In this document: in pieces, positions 7,746-15,935 of the stretch
How positions within the stretch are numbered: position 1 is the first letter of the stretch
Layout: every line of letters starts with the position of its first letter
Assembly (NCBI GenBank): GCA_050946935.1
Contig: JBMNVR010000016.1
Span: 1 to 46,605 of the forward strand
Length of the DNA stretch: 46,605 bases
Reading direction: 5' to 3'
Origin: UQRS01 sp050946935
GTDB lineage: Bacteria; Bacillota; Clostridia; Oscillospirales; Acutalibacteraceae
Made by a program: the position numbers and the translations under genes
Notes under the pieces: generated by a model
Told to the model about the DNA's origin: nothing
Seen by the model: only the letters and a program-made list of their open reading frames with translations
Database searches by the model: none

Positions 7746-9611
7746 ATGACAATTAAAGAAGCGGCTGCCGCCTGGGGTATTACCGAACGGCGGGTCAACG
7801 AGCTTTGCAAAGCCGGACGCATCTCTGGCGCTCATAAGGAAGGAAGACAGTGGTTTATCCCGGACGGCACACAAAAGCCAGTGGATAAGCGTGGCCGTCG
7901 GAGTGCTATGGCTTCGGTGCTGCCATCCGTGCGCAAGCCCCTGCCCATTGGTGTGTCTGATTATCAGGACGCCTGCAAAAATTACTACTACGTTGACAAA
8001 ACTCTGTTGATTAAGGAGTTCTTGGACGAACGGCCCAAGGTATCCCTGTTCACCCGCCCCCGACGCTTTGGCAAAACACTGAACATGGATATGCTCCGCA
8101 CTTTCTTTGAAAAGACGTCCGAAGACACCTCAATTTATTTCAGAGATAAGAAGATCTGGTCCTGTGGTGATTCCTACCGCATCCATCAGAGAAAATATCC
8201 TGTTGTCTTTCTGTCCTTTAAGGATGTGAAATACACCTCATGGGAGGAAACCTATCAGACGCTCCAAAAGCTGATCGCGCAGGAGTTTCGCCGTCACGAT
8301 GAATTGGCATCCAGTTCCGCACTCAGCGATTACGAAAAAGAGGAATATTCCCGTCTTGCAACAGAAGCTGCTGATGAGGTAGGTTATCAAATGTCCTTGC
8401 GGACATTGACTCTGCTTCTCCATAAGCACCATGATACTGCGCCCATCGTTATCATCGACGAATATGATACGCCCATCCAGCAGGGCCATGTAAATGGTTT
8501 TTACGATACCGTTATCGGCTTCATGCGCAATCTGTTCTCTGGCGGCTTGAAGGACAATCCCAATCTGAGTTATGGTTTCCTGACCGGCATCCTGCGTGTT
8601 GCCAAAGAGAGCATTTTCAGCGGTCTGAATAATCTGAAGATCAATTCCATCCTGGACGAGCGTTACAGCGAGTATTTCGGTTTCACCTCAGACGAAGTGC
8701 GTGAGATGGCAGAATACTATGGCGCATCCGAAAAATATCAGGAGATCTGCGATTGGTACGACGGTTATCGTTTCGGCAACACGGATATTTTCAACCCCTG
8801 GTCTGTTATCGGGTATTTCAACAACAACTGCCGTGCAAAAGCCTTCTGGCAGTCCACCGGCAGCAACGATATCATCCGCGAGGTACTGGCCTCTGCCACA
8901 CCGGATATTATGGAGCGCTTGGAGACATTGATGAAAGGCGAATCCTTCGTTACGCATATTGACACCGGTGTCATTTATCCGCAGATCCAGAATGATCCTT
9001 CCTCTGTTTACAGTTTCCTTTTAGTGGCTGGTTATTTGAAGGCTATGAATTGCGACCAGGCTTACGGCGAGGATTATATGTGCGAGGTTGCTCTGCCCAA
9101 CAAGGAGATCTCTTTCGTATACAGCAAGGAGATCCTTTCTCAGCTTGAGTATATTATTCCGCGCAGTCTTGCTATCGAGATCCAGGAAGCGATCTACAAA
9201 GTGGATATCCCCGCATTGCAGCGAGCATTGGAAAAATATCTGATGCAGACCATCAGTTTCTACGACACCAAGGCTGAGGATTTCTATCACGGCATGGTTC
9301 TGGGATTCTGTGCCATGCTGAACAACAATTACCGTATTACCTCCAATCGTGAAGCCGGTGAGGGACGGTATGATGTCCAGCTGCTTCCTTTTCGCAAGCA
9401 GCTTCCCGGTATCCTGATTGAGTTGAAGGCCGGAAAGGATCTCTCCGAAGCACAGCTTGAGGACCTTTCCAAAGTTGCACTGCAGCAGATCAACGACCGG
9501 GCGTACAGTGTTGAATTGCAGGCAATGAAAGTCTCGTCCGTTGTAAAAATGGGCCTTGCGTTTTCCGGCAAACACGCTCGTATTTCCGGGGAGCAACAAG
9601 AACTCCAATAA
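7746..9611 (+). CDS. AAA-ATPase-like/PD-(D/E)XK nuclease protein with N-terminal HTH
   Basis: The 621-residue product belongs to the AAA-ATPase-like (PF09820) plus PDDEXK_9 (PF08011) family, abundant in gut bacteria and of unknown function. Residues 1-45 are a MerR/HTH_17-like DNA-binding domain, about half identical to that of the Fic protein at 16027. Walker A is RRFGKT (106-111) in the typical LFTRPRRFGKTL context, and Walker B is IVIIDEYD (234-241). Near the C-terminus D543 and E559-L-K561 (RYDV...GILIELKAGK) give a PD-(D/E)XK nuclease core. The start ATG has GGAGG nine nt upstream. Most relatives lack an N-terminal HTH, to my knowledge. It is the only gene between the intact tRNA-Pro and the orphan tRNA 3' half. 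A defence or selfish-element role is inference. Confidence 0.82.
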   Translation: MTIKEAAAAWGITERRVNELCKAGRISGAHKEGRQWFIPDGTQKPVDKRGRRSAMASVLPSVRKPLPIGVSDYQDACKNYYYVDKTLLIKEFLDERPKVSLFTRPRRFGKTLNMDMLRTFFEKTSEDTSIYFRDKKIWSCGDSYRIHQRKYPVVFLSFKDVKYTSWEETYQTLQKLIAQEFRRHDELASSSALSDYEKEEYSRLATEAADEVGYQMSLRTLTLLLHKHHDTAPIVIIDEYDTPIQQGHVNGFYDTVIGFMRNLFSGGLKDNPNLSYGFLTGILRVAKESIFSGLNNLKINSILDERYSEYFGFTSDEVREMAEYYGASEKYQEICDWYDGYRFGNTDIFNPWSVIGYFNNNCRAKAFWQSTGSNDIIREVLASATPDIMERLETLMKGESFVTHIDTGVIYPQIQNDPSSVYSFLLVAGYLKAMNCDQAYGEDYMCEVALPNKEISFVYSKEILSQLEYIIPRSLAIEIQEAIYKVDIPALQRALEKYLMQTISFYDTKAEDFYHGMVLGFCAMLNNNYRITSNREAGEGRYDVQLLPFRKQLPGILIELKAGKDLSEAQLEDLSKVALQQINDRAYSVELQAMKVSSVVKMGLAFSGKHARISGEQQELQ

Positions 9612-9620
9612 TTTTTCATT

Positions 9621-9654
9621 CAGCAGGCTGACCCAGTTACGAGTCAGCCTGCTG
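9621..9654 (+). terminator. hairpin after HTH-ATPase gene
   Basis: CAGCAGGCTGAC and GTCAGCCTGCTG form a perfect 12-bp stem with a 10-nt loop, 10 nt after the stop codon. There is no strong T run on either side, so termination is likely but not certain. Confidence 0.55.
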
Positions 9655-9898
9655 CTATGCTTTCCGCCAAGGTTATTCCTTGTTTATGCGGCGCAATTTC
9701 AGTGCCTTGTTCTGGGGTATATCGGGCAAATCCGGACGTAGTTTCTTTTAATATACAGAATTCAATCCCACACAAATCCCAAAAGGCGAAAGATTTGATT
9801 GAAACAAACAGGGCAAAAGAGTTTCAAACAGGAACCGAACAATCATAGAAAAGCAACAAAAACGCTGAAAAAGCGCTTGTTGAAAGTAAAGACATACG

Positions 9899-9943
9899 TT
9901 TGGGTTCAAGAGACCGGGCGTTCGAGTCGCCCCACTCGGACCA
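9899..9943 (+). tRNA. orphan 3' half of a tRNA-Pro (remnant, likely att site)
   Basis: From the anticodon loop TTTGGGT the sequence continues with TCAAG, a variable loop, a T stem GGGCG/CGCCC (9916-9932) with loop TTCGAGT, acceptor strand CACTCGG, A and CCA. Nothing upstream resembles a tRNA 5' half: similarity begins at the anticodon loop, the same point where the two 5' halves end. The TCAAG strand does not pair with either orphan 5' half or with the intact gene, so it comes from a different tRNA-Pro gene. This is the geometry of an attR left by integration in an anticodon loop. Confidence 0.65.
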
Positions 9944-10002
9944 TGCGGAGTGTCTTTATAGGATTTGAGTATCCTGTAACGGACATTCCGCATTTCTATT
10001 TT
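9943..10002 (+). terminator. terminator after tRNA-Pro 3' half
   Basis: ATGCGGAGTGTC (9943-9954) pairs with GACATTCCGCAT (9982-9993), enclosing a second small stem AGGAT/ATCCT, and is followed by TTCTATTTT. It probably ended the original tRNA-Pro transcript. From here to 10245 I see only a weakly AT-rich leader. Confidence 0.6.
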
Positions 10003-10245
10003 CTGCAAAGTTCATACAGCGATCTGTGCCAGGGCGCAGCTTAATGCTACGTTTTTTCTCGTTTCCATGATGATGTCGAACTCCAGAATCTTCTTGCGGT
10101 CTGGTACATCGAAAGTACCGATGCAGTTGCAGTGTATGGCCGCTGTAAAATCTATATAAAACGGTTAATTAGTTGAAAAATGTATATTGTTGGGGTAATA
10201 TATATATCAGACCACAGAACACTTTCAAGATAGTGGGGTGCAGCA

Positions 10246-11418
10246 ATGATCAATACATTGGATGACATTATTTCTGCTGTTGAAACAGTAGCAAGTTCAG
10301 TTCCTCAAATCTCGGATACAACTAATTTTTGGATGGTGCGCTCCAAGCAAGGCGTTTTTTACAACGAATATGTTGCTGGAGGGTATATTGCTATTGGGTG
10401 GAACTCTCTAACCGCGGCTGTCCTATCGGGCAATCACGATGATGATTATTATAAGCAAATTCTTAAGGACAGTAACTATCCGGATAAAATGCCCGGAACT
10501 GCCCTTAATAAATGCCGTCGATTTATTGATGAAATAAAGTCTGGCGATATTGCGATGATCGTTGGAAGGTCTGAAATCGCATTTGCTACCATTGGTGACT
10601 ACTTTGAGGTTGACTCAAATACCACAACGGCAGAAAAAGAGTTAGAAATTCACACACAAATAGAGACCGGAACATACTTAGGATTGAATTGCCCTTATAA
10701 AAAACGGAGGCATATTTCTATCATATCGAAAGTTGATTTAAGCTCGGCACCTCCCATGGTCTACAAATGCTTGGTGTCCAACCGTCACAGCTTAAGCTCT
10801 CTAAACGAGTATGCCGATGCCATCTTAAGCTGCTGTTATGATTTGTCCGTCTACTCTAACCGCCTAATCGTCAAATATCATATCAGGCAGCCCAGAGATA
10901 TTAACCCTATTGATTTTTCGCTGTTTACCTTATCTATGGCAGATTTAATCGCGGATGATCATCGTAGATTAACAGGAAAATATAATTTAAATTCTGAAGG
11001 CGATGTAGTTTTCTTCCTTACAAACTGCGGACAAGATATTCTTCTTTTCTTGAAAGATCACCTTGTCCCCATCTTATTGGGATACTTTGTTCTGTTTGGA
11101 GGAAAGGCTGCCGGAATTGAATTTCCATCCTCTATAGAAAAGATTAAAGAACTCGTGGCTGATTTTCTTTATAGAAAAGAAACAAAGCGTATTAAGGTGG
11201 CCGAGGCTGATAGAGCAGAAGCCGAGGCAGAAAAGGCCAAAGCAGACGCAGAACGCAGTCGTTTCGAATTAGAAGAACTGAAAAGACAGTCCCAAGAAAA
11301 AGCCAGTCAAACTGTAGAAAACCTTACCCGCGCCGCAGTACCACTTAACATTAAGCCTCCAGCAAATAATATTATTGATATTACGGCACTCTTCCAAATT
11401 GACGATGAAACCGAGTAA
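10246..11418 (+). CDS. EVE-like sensor domain protein with hydrophobic segment and coiled coil
   Basis: The first 220 residues of this 390-residue protein resemble the EVE/PUA-like sensor domains found at the N-terminus of modification-dependent restriction enzymes: FWMVRSKQGVFYNEYVAGG, YIAIGW, then IKSGDIAMIVGRSEIAFATIGDY. EVE-type domains bind modified bases, which is family knowledge. A hydrophobic stretch near residue 275-295 (LVPILLGYFVLFGG) may be a membrane helix. Residues about 315-360 form a charged coiled coil rich in A-E-A-E-K repeats. No nuclease motif was recognised. GGGGTG precedes the ATG by about 7 nt. Base composition is more AT-rich than the flanking recombinase genes. A defence-type effector is one reading; I cannot name its activity. 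Confidence 0.5.
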   Translation: MINTLDDIISAVETVASSVPQISDTTNFWMVRSKQGVFYNEYVAGGYIAIGWNSLTAAVLSGNHDDDYYKQILKDSNYPDKMPGTALNKCRRFIDEIKSGDIAMIVGRSEIAFATIGDYFEVDSNTTTAEKELEIHTQIETGTYLGLNCPYKKRRHISIISKVDLSSAPPMVYKCLVSNRHSLSSLNEYADAILSCCYDLSVYSNRLIVKYHIRQPRDINPIDFSLFTLSMADLIADDHRRLTGKYNLNSEGDVVFFLTNCGQDILLFLKDHLVPILLGYFVLFGGKAAGIEFPSSIEKIKELVADFLYRKETKRIKVAEADRAEAEAEKAKADAERSRFELEELKRQSQEKASQTVENLTRAAVPLNIKPPANNIIDITALFQIDDETE

Positions 11419-11501
11419 TAATATGGCGAAATACTGATTGCCGATTGCCAGAACACATTTTGTTGTTTGTTATTTCGTGGAATCTAAAGTGTTGTGTTAT
11501 C

Positions 11502-11537
11502 ACACCCCCTCTGAAATCACCGTTTCAGAGGGGGTGT
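11502..11537 (+). terminator. terminator between convergent genes
   Basis: ACACCCCCTCTGAAA and TTTCAGAGGGGGTGT form a perfect 15-bp stem with loop TCACCG. The core is shared with the tRNA-Pro terminator at 7502-7538. It lies between the EVE-like gene and the convergent recombinase gene and can serve both. Confidence 0.65.
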
Positions 11538-11541
11538 CTAT

Positions 11542-11562
11542 TTCATTGTCTATTGCGATGCA
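11542..11562. repeat. direct repeat copy 2 (possible attachment core)
   Basis: Twenty of 21 bases match 7543-7563. This copy lies 48 bp past the 3' end of the recombinase gene. The two copies bracket about 4 kb holding the HTH-ATPase and EVE-like genes. Confidence 0.55.
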
Positions 11563-11610
11563 CTGATTGCTCAGTGCCCAGGGAGGTAATTCTTTTTACT
11601 TCCTCTTCTT

Positions 11611-13098
11611 CTACCGATTGACCTTCTTCCCTTCTTGGGGACTACCATCACCTTCCCCCGACTCCTTCAGCCGTTGCGCTTCGACGATCTCAGCCTTCAT
11701 TTCCACGATAAGCACCTTCAGCTTCTCCTCACACTCCTCGCGGGTATGGGCGTAGACATTGCGGGAGTGCTTTTTGCCGTCGGGCCATTTGGGTGAGTAG
11801 CGCCCCTCAAACAGGTGGTCGTTGATCTCGGTGACGCATCCGGTGCCGGACTTGCGTTTGCGGCCCACAAAGGGCTTGAAATCGGTCATCTTTGGCTTTT
11901 TCTCTGTGGCCGGGGCAGTTTTCTGTCCCGGCGCTAAAGCGGCCTCCTGCGGCGTAGCTTTGCCGATGCCACGGTCGATATTGGCGGCGGCTGCACGCTG
12001 CATATCGTCGGTAATGTGAGTATAGATGTCCAGCGTGGTCGCCGCCGACACATGGCCCAGCATGGCGGAGAGAGTTTTCACATCCATGCCGTTCTCCAGC
12101 GCCAGTGTGGCGAAGGTATGGCGCAGATCATGAAATCTCACGTGCTTACATCCGGCGTGTTCCAGAATGAGCTGCAGTCTGCGCCGCACCACACCGGGCG
12201 TCAGCGGACTGTCCTCTTTCACCGGGGACGGGAACATCCACCGGGAGTCCACTGTCTTTTTGTACTCCCACAGTACCTCTACTACCGAAGGCGGCAGGAC
12301 GATCTTGCGGATGGAGTTCTTGGTCTTGGGCGTGCTGATCTGAAGCTGTCCCCGCACATCGTAGACCTGCTTGTTCACGTTCAGTACGCCCGTCTTGAAG
12401 TTCAGGTCATCCCACTGCAGTGCCATGAGCTCGCCCCGGCGCAGACCGGTGGCCAGGTCCAGGAGGAAGAGTTCATAGTACCCCTCCGCCTGGGCCTGGA
12501 TGAGAAACCGCTGCAGCTCCTCCCGCGTCAGCACCTGCATCTCCCGCGCCTTCTTGGGCGGCAGCTTGCACCCGATGGCCGGGTTCACACGGATTAGCCC
12601 ATCCTGTACCGCCTTCTCCAGCGCGGAGCGGCAGGTGGCGTGACACATACGCACCATCCGGTCGGACAGCCCTTCGCCGTATTGCTCGGTGAAGCGCTTC
12701 CGGCCGTTTTTCTTCAGCCGACCGTAAAACTGCTGCAGGTCATTTTGCGTCAGCTTGTTCAGCGGGATGTCACCGATCTCCGGGACGATGTGCAGGCGGA
12801 TGCGGCTCTCGTAAGTCTCCTGGGTGGTCGGGCGGATCTTGGGCTTTGAGTGATTCTCGTACCAGTATTCCAGCCAGTCTCCGAAGGACATCTCGGGCCG
12901 CACCTTCTCCGACTTCAGCCCGCCGCACTCCTCCTTGAGCTTTTGCAGCTTCTCGACGCACTCTTTCTTGGTCTTTGCCAGAACGTTTTTTGTTTTGGGA
13001 TAGCCGTTATCATCGTAGCCGATGACGTAGCGCCCCTCCCATCGGCCGTCCTTGCGCTGTCTTACGGTTCCGTCGCCGGGCTTTCGTTTTCTTGCCAC
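11611..13098 (-). CDS. tyrosine recombinase with N- and C-terminal arm-binding-like domains
   Basis: This 495-residue site-specific integrase catalyses strand exchange at att sites. The core shows ATGLRRGELMALQW (first catalytic Arg), HDLRHTFATLA (His-x-x-Arg), LGHVSAATT (His) and DIYTHI (nucleophile Tyr). The N-terminus (RKRKPGDGTVRQRKDGRWEG) is an AP2-like arm-binding domain. Unusually, a similar segment (RKRKSGTGCVTEINDHLFEG, then a VYAHTREECEEKL helix) follows the catalytic domain, making the protein about 90 residues longer than the partner. The start is GTG at 13098 with GGGG upstream; it overlaps the end of the upstream recombinase gene by 37 nt, so the two are translated from one message. 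Its 3' end faces the direct repeat at 11542. Confidence 0.88.
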   Translation of the reverse strand: MARKRKPGDGTVRQRKDGRWEGRYVIGYDDNGYPKTKNVLAKTKKECVEKLQKLKEECGGLKSEKVRPEMSFGDWLEYWYENHSKPKIRPTTQETYESRIRLHIVPEIGDIPLNKLTQNDLQQFYGRLKKNGRKRFTEQYGEGLSDRMVRMCHATCRSALEKAVQDGLIRVNPAIGCKLPPKKAREMQVLTREELQRFLIQAQAEGYYELFLLDLATGLRRGELMALQWDDLNFKTGVLNVNKQVYDVRGQLQISTPKTKNSIRKIVLPPSVVEVLWEYKKTVDSRWMFPSPVKEDSPLTPGVVRRRLQLILEHAGCKHVRFHDLRHTFATLALENGMDVKTLSAMLGHVSAATTLDIYTHITDDMQRAAAANIDRGIGKATPQEAALAPGQKTAPATEKKPKMTDFKPFVGRKRKSGTGCVTEINDHLFEGRYSPKWPDGKKHSRNVYAHTREECEEKLKVLIVEMKAEIVEAQRLKESGEGDGSPQEGKKVNR

Positions 13099-14264
13099 GG
13101 TCTCAACCCCTTTCCAAACAGGTCTTCCATAAATCCCCCCACGATACCGCTGGCCTGCTTCTGCATATCCGGTGTGACGTGAGTATAGGTGTCCAGGGTG
13201 AAGGACGCATTGGTGTGGCCCAGAATACCGGACAGTGTCTTGGCGTCCACGCCGCTGGTGAGGGCGTGGGTCGCGAAGGTGTGACGGAGATCATGGAAGC
13301 GGATGCTGGGCAGTCCCGCTCGCTTGAGCAGCGTCTTCATGTGATTGTAGGCGGTGTCGGGACCGATGGGGTCTTCCGGTTTCACCGGGTTCGGGAAGAT
13401 CCACGGGCCGACTGCGTTCTCCTTGCGCCGCCGCAGGATCTCCGTCACGCTGTTCGGCAGGATGATGGTGCGCATACCCTGCCCGGTCTTCGTTTCGCCG
13501 GTGGTGTACTCGCCCTTGCGCTTGCTGTGAAGTGTACGGCACACCTTCAGCGTTCCCGCTTCTCCATCGAAGTCATTCCACTGCAGGCCGCAGATCTCGC
13601 CGCGCCGCAGTCCGGTCATCAGTTCCGTCTGGAAGAAGTCTCGCCACAGTTCGTCCTGCTCCACCACTTCAAGGAAGACGTCCAGCTCCGCGTTGGTCAG
13701 GATGCGCTTGGGCTTGTAGTTGGGCTTGGGTGCGGTGGCGCCCTCCGTCGGATTGCGCGGGATGACGTGGGCCTGCACTGCATCCTTCAGCGCGGCGTGG
13801 AGCATGGAGTGGATGTGACGGACCAATGCGTCGGAGAGCTGACGGCCCTGCTCCGGATGTTCGTGGACACGCCCGCCCGTTTTCAGGCGGCGGTACATTC
13901 GCTGGACGTCCTGCTGTGAGATGAGGGAGATCTGCTTGTCGCCCAGCTGCGGTTTGATGTAGCTTTCGATGTAGTGGCGGTAGCCGGTGAGCGTGCCGGG
14001 GCGCACTGTGCCCTCCTTGTACTCCGTGAGCCAGCGGTCCAGCCATTCGCCCAGAGTCATGCGGCTGTCCTCGGTCAGCTCCACATCACGGTAGCACTCG
14101 ATGTTCTGGTGGAGCTTCTCCAGCAGCGCCTTCTGCGTCTTGGCGTAGACATGACGGAACAGCGGCTCGCCGTTTTCCTTGTGGCCGATGACGATGCGGC
14201 CTTCCCATCGGCCGTCCTCACGCTTTCGCACCATGCCGTCGCCGGATGGTCGTCGTTTTGCCAT
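13062..14264 (-). CDS. tyrosine recombinase (first of overlapping pair)
   Basis: This 400-residue integrase has the same layout as its downstream partner without the C-terminal extension: arm-binding N-terminus (KRRPSGDGMVRKREDGRWEG), SAM-like core-binding domain, and catalytic motifs TGLRRGEICGLQW, HDLRHTFATHAL, LGHTNASFT and DTYTHV. The ATG at 14264 has AAGGAAG eight nt upstream and is preferred over an ATG three codons earlier. Paired recombinases often act together on one element, or serve different att sites; which applies cannot be told. The leader carries a 40-bp sequence also found before the gene at 17794. Confidence 0.88.
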   Translation of the reverse strand: MAKRRPSGDGMVRKREDGRWEGRIVIGHKENGEPLFRHVYAKTQKALLEKLHQNIECYRDVELTEDSRMTLGEWLDRWLTEYKEGTVRPGTLTGYRHYIESYIKPQLGDKQISLISQQDVQRMYRRLKTGGRVHEHPEQGRQLSDALVRHIHSMLHAALKDAVQAHVIPRNPTEGATAPKPNYKPKRILTNAELDVFLEVVEQDELWRDFFQTELMTGLRRGEICGLQWNDFDGEAGTLKVCRTLHSKRKGEYTTGETKTGQGMRTIILPNSVTEILRRRKENAVGPWIFPNPVKPEDPIGPDTAYNHMKTLLKRAGLPSIRFHDLRHTFATHALTSGVDAKTLSGILGHTNASFTLDTYTHVTPDMQKQASGIVGGFMEDLFGKGLRPWQENESPATEP

Positions 14265-14300
14265 GTTCTTCACTTCCTTTGGTCAAGATTTCTTTTTCGC

Positions 14301-14340
14301 AACACAAACAACTACCACACTTTGCGGGAAATAGCTATTG
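14301..14340 (-). promoter_or_regulatory. conserved 40-bp upstream element, copy 1
   Basis: Aligned without gaps, this stretch matches 17811-17850 at about 32 of 40 positions, with shared blocks CACAAACA, TACCACAC and GGAAATAGCTA. Each copy lies immediately upstream of a minus-strand gene. Read on the minus strand it contains TGTGGTA, like an extended -10. It is probably a shared promoter or regulator-binding site for the element's genes. Confidence 0.5.
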
Positions 14341-14518
14341 TAATTTTGAAAAGATTTTTGCGGGTAAATTCGCCCAAAATCGGGGTAAAAACGGGCTGTG
14401 GGGCCGGTACGCCGTCGGTGAAAACCCTTGAAAACACTGGACTTTTCGGATTTTGAGCGTCAAAAAGGTTCCGTGATCGGTAAAAAAGCGTCACCACGTC
14501 CCCGGTCAAAAAACCTTG

Positions 14519-14541
14519 AAAATGCCCGCACTGCGGGCATT
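14519..14541 (-). terminator. terminator of excisionase operon (minus strand)
   Basis: AATGCCCGCA and TGCGGGCATT form a compact hairpin, and on the minus strand it is followed by TTTTC. It ends the unit formed by the genes at 15620, 15411 and 14977 before the recombinase genes, which therefore need their own promoter. The rest of 14265-14614 holds no gene I can support. Confidence 0.6.
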
Positions 14542-14614
14542 TGTGGGGTGGACCGAGCCGTCAACGGCGCCGGTCCTTTCTCCTGCTTCTTTTTCGACGG
14601 CGGCAAATCGGCAG

Positions 14615-14977
14615 TCATCCTACCCTGTGAAGCGGCCACGGCGGGTTGTTTCCTTCCGGGTAAAATACGCGGCGGTAGGCATCGGCATCCACTATCATGT
14701 TTCGGCGCAGCATTTCCTCGCACAACAGCAGGCAGCACACCACCGCGCCGTAGACACTGCGCATCTCGTCACGGAGCGAACGGGCGAAGGTCTTTTGTTC
14801 CTCCGTCAGATCACTGCTGCGCTCATCGCAGAGGAATAGATGGAGTTGTCCTGGGTCGATGGGTTCACCATGAGACTTACTCCACTCACTCTGAATGTAG
14901 AGCACGGTGTCCTGGGTGCGCTGTGCGACGGTCATGGGGTCATGGTCGACGATGAGGTTTGCCAGAGACATGATCAT
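14615..14977 (-). CDS. hypothetical protein of integrative element
   Basis: A 120-residue soluble, mostly helical protein I do not recognise. It has a LHLFLCDERSSDLTEEQKTFA segment and a Cys-rich hydrophobic helix (VVCCLLLCEEML). The ATG at 14977 overlaps the stop of the upstream gene as ATGA and has GGAGG ten nt upstream, showing translational coupling. Position between a Rep-like HTH gene and recombinase genes suggests an accessory role in the element. Confidence 0.6.
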   Translation of the reverse strand: MIMSLANLIVDHDPMTVAQRTQDTVLYIQSEWSKSHGEPIDPGQLHLFLCDERSSDLTEEQKTFARSLRDEMRSVYGAVVCCLLLCEEMLRRNMIVDADAYRRVFYPEGNNPPWPLHRVG

Positions 14978-15411
14978 GCACTTGCTTCCTCCTTCTCTGT
15001 GTTGAGTTCAGCCAGCCGCTTCTCTGCGCGGGCTATGATCGCGGCTTCCTCAGCCTGCACCATCTGCCGCTGATAGTAACTGTCCACCGCTCCCTGAATG
15101 GGACGGATGGTGTAGCGCAGACTTCCGTTGCGCGCCCGGCCATCCTTCGTGGTGATCATCGTCGGCTCGGTGTAGATGAGACCTTTCTCCTCAAGACTGA
15201 GCACGTACTTACGCACGGTGTTCTCACACATCTTCACCGCCTTGCCGATGGTGCGGTAGCTGGGATGGCACTGATAGGTCTTGCGATCCTCGCACCGGAG
15301 CAGGTATGCGTAGATAGAGATTTCCTTGTAGTCCAGTCCGAGGCAGAAAATTTCGTTAGGCATCAGGAAACAGTTTTTGATGGGATCGCGTTTGGGCCAG
15401 CGTTGGTACAT
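14974..15411 (-). CDS. helix-turn-helix replication-initiator-like protein
   Basis: The 145-residue product has an N-terminal winged-helix region (LGLDYKEISIYAYLL, then CHPSYRTIGKAVKMCENTVRKY and LEEKGLIYTEP), as in Rep/DnaD-like HTH proteins of Firmicutes integrative elements. The C-terminal third is a charged helix (EEAAIIARAEKRLAEL). The start at 15411 shares its A with the excisionase stop (TGATG) and has GGAGG nine to ten nt upstream. It may initiate element replication or regulate transcription; the domain alone does not decide. Confidence 0.65.
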   Translation of the reverse strand: MYQRWPKRDPIKNCFLMPNEIFCLGLDYKEISIYAYLLRCEDRKTYQCHPSYRTIGKAVKMCENTVRKYVLSLEEKGLIYTEPTMITTKDGRARNGSLRYTIRPIQGAVDSYYQRQMVQAEEAAIIARAEKRLAELNTEKEEASA

Positions 15412-15620
15412 CAATTTTCACCTCCGGTCTGCTGCTCCACCCACTGGCGGAACTTTTCTTTGGGTACCACGATGCGGCTGCCGATCCGCAGTGCCGGGAA
15501 GCCCTTTTCGTGCATGAGCTCGTAGGCGCTGGAGATGGACACTCCCAGCGTCTGGGCTACGTGGTTGGCATTGAGGAACAGCGGAAGCTGTTCGTAGCTT
15601 GTGAATGTGGATTCCTGCAT
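15411..15620 (-). CDS. excisionase-type DNA-binding protein
   Basis: A 69-residue HTH_17/excisionase family protein: FLNANHVAQTLGVSISSAYELM forms the helix-turn-helix, and GFPALRIGSRIVVPKEKFRQW the wing and following helix. Such small proteins direct the tyrosine recombinase toward excision and often act as regulators. GGAGG lies ten nt before the ATG at 15620. An in-frame ATG at 15683, with AGGAG nine nt upstream, could add 21 residues. First gene of an operon with the two downstream genes. Confidence 0.8.
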   Translation of the reverse strand: MQESTFTSYEQLPLFLNANHVAQTLGVSISSAYELMHEKGFPALRIGSRIVVPKEKFRQWVEQQTGGEN

Positions 15621-15833
15621 TTGTTGTTGACCTCCTTCAGGTTGATCAGGTTTTGTTGTGAGTGAATGTGTTGTCACAGCCATAGGCACCAACTCCTTTC
15701 AGGCAGATTTGAATTCAGAGAGTTTCTCTATGGTTGTGGAAATAGGTCTTCACTTGTTTCCTCTCTCAGAGAGAAAAACACACCCTGTTTTAGAAAAACT
15801 TCTTCTTTGTCTTTTGCGGCGCACCTGCTGCGC

Positions 15834-15864
15834 AAAAAAACGCTCCCACGATGTTGTGAGAGCG
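15834..15864 (-). terminator. minus-strand terminator upstream of excisionase operon
   Basis: On the minus strand a hairpin CGCTCTCAC...GTGGGAGCG (15841-15864) is followed by seven T. It would stop leftward transcription before it enters the excisionase operon. Confidence 0.65.
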
Positions 15865-15875
15865 GCAGAGAGAAA

Positions 15876-15922
15876 ATAAAAAGGCGACCGTGCCGACTGT
15901 GAGTGAGCCAGGCCGGTCGCCT
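15876..15922 (-). terminator. second minus-strand terminator between fic and excisionase
   Basis: AGGCGACCG (15882-15890) and CGGTCGCCT (15914-15922) pair, and on the minus strand the stem is followed by TTTTATTTT. With the previous hairpin it insulates the excisionase operon from leftward transcripts arising near the fic promoter. Confidence 0.6.
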
Positions 15923-15935
15923 GTGCCGGAAAATG

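Noticed and set aside
9748..10044. Small ORFs between the HTH-ATPase and EVE-like genes
   Set aside because: They overlap the tRNA 3' half and its terminator and have no ribosome sites.
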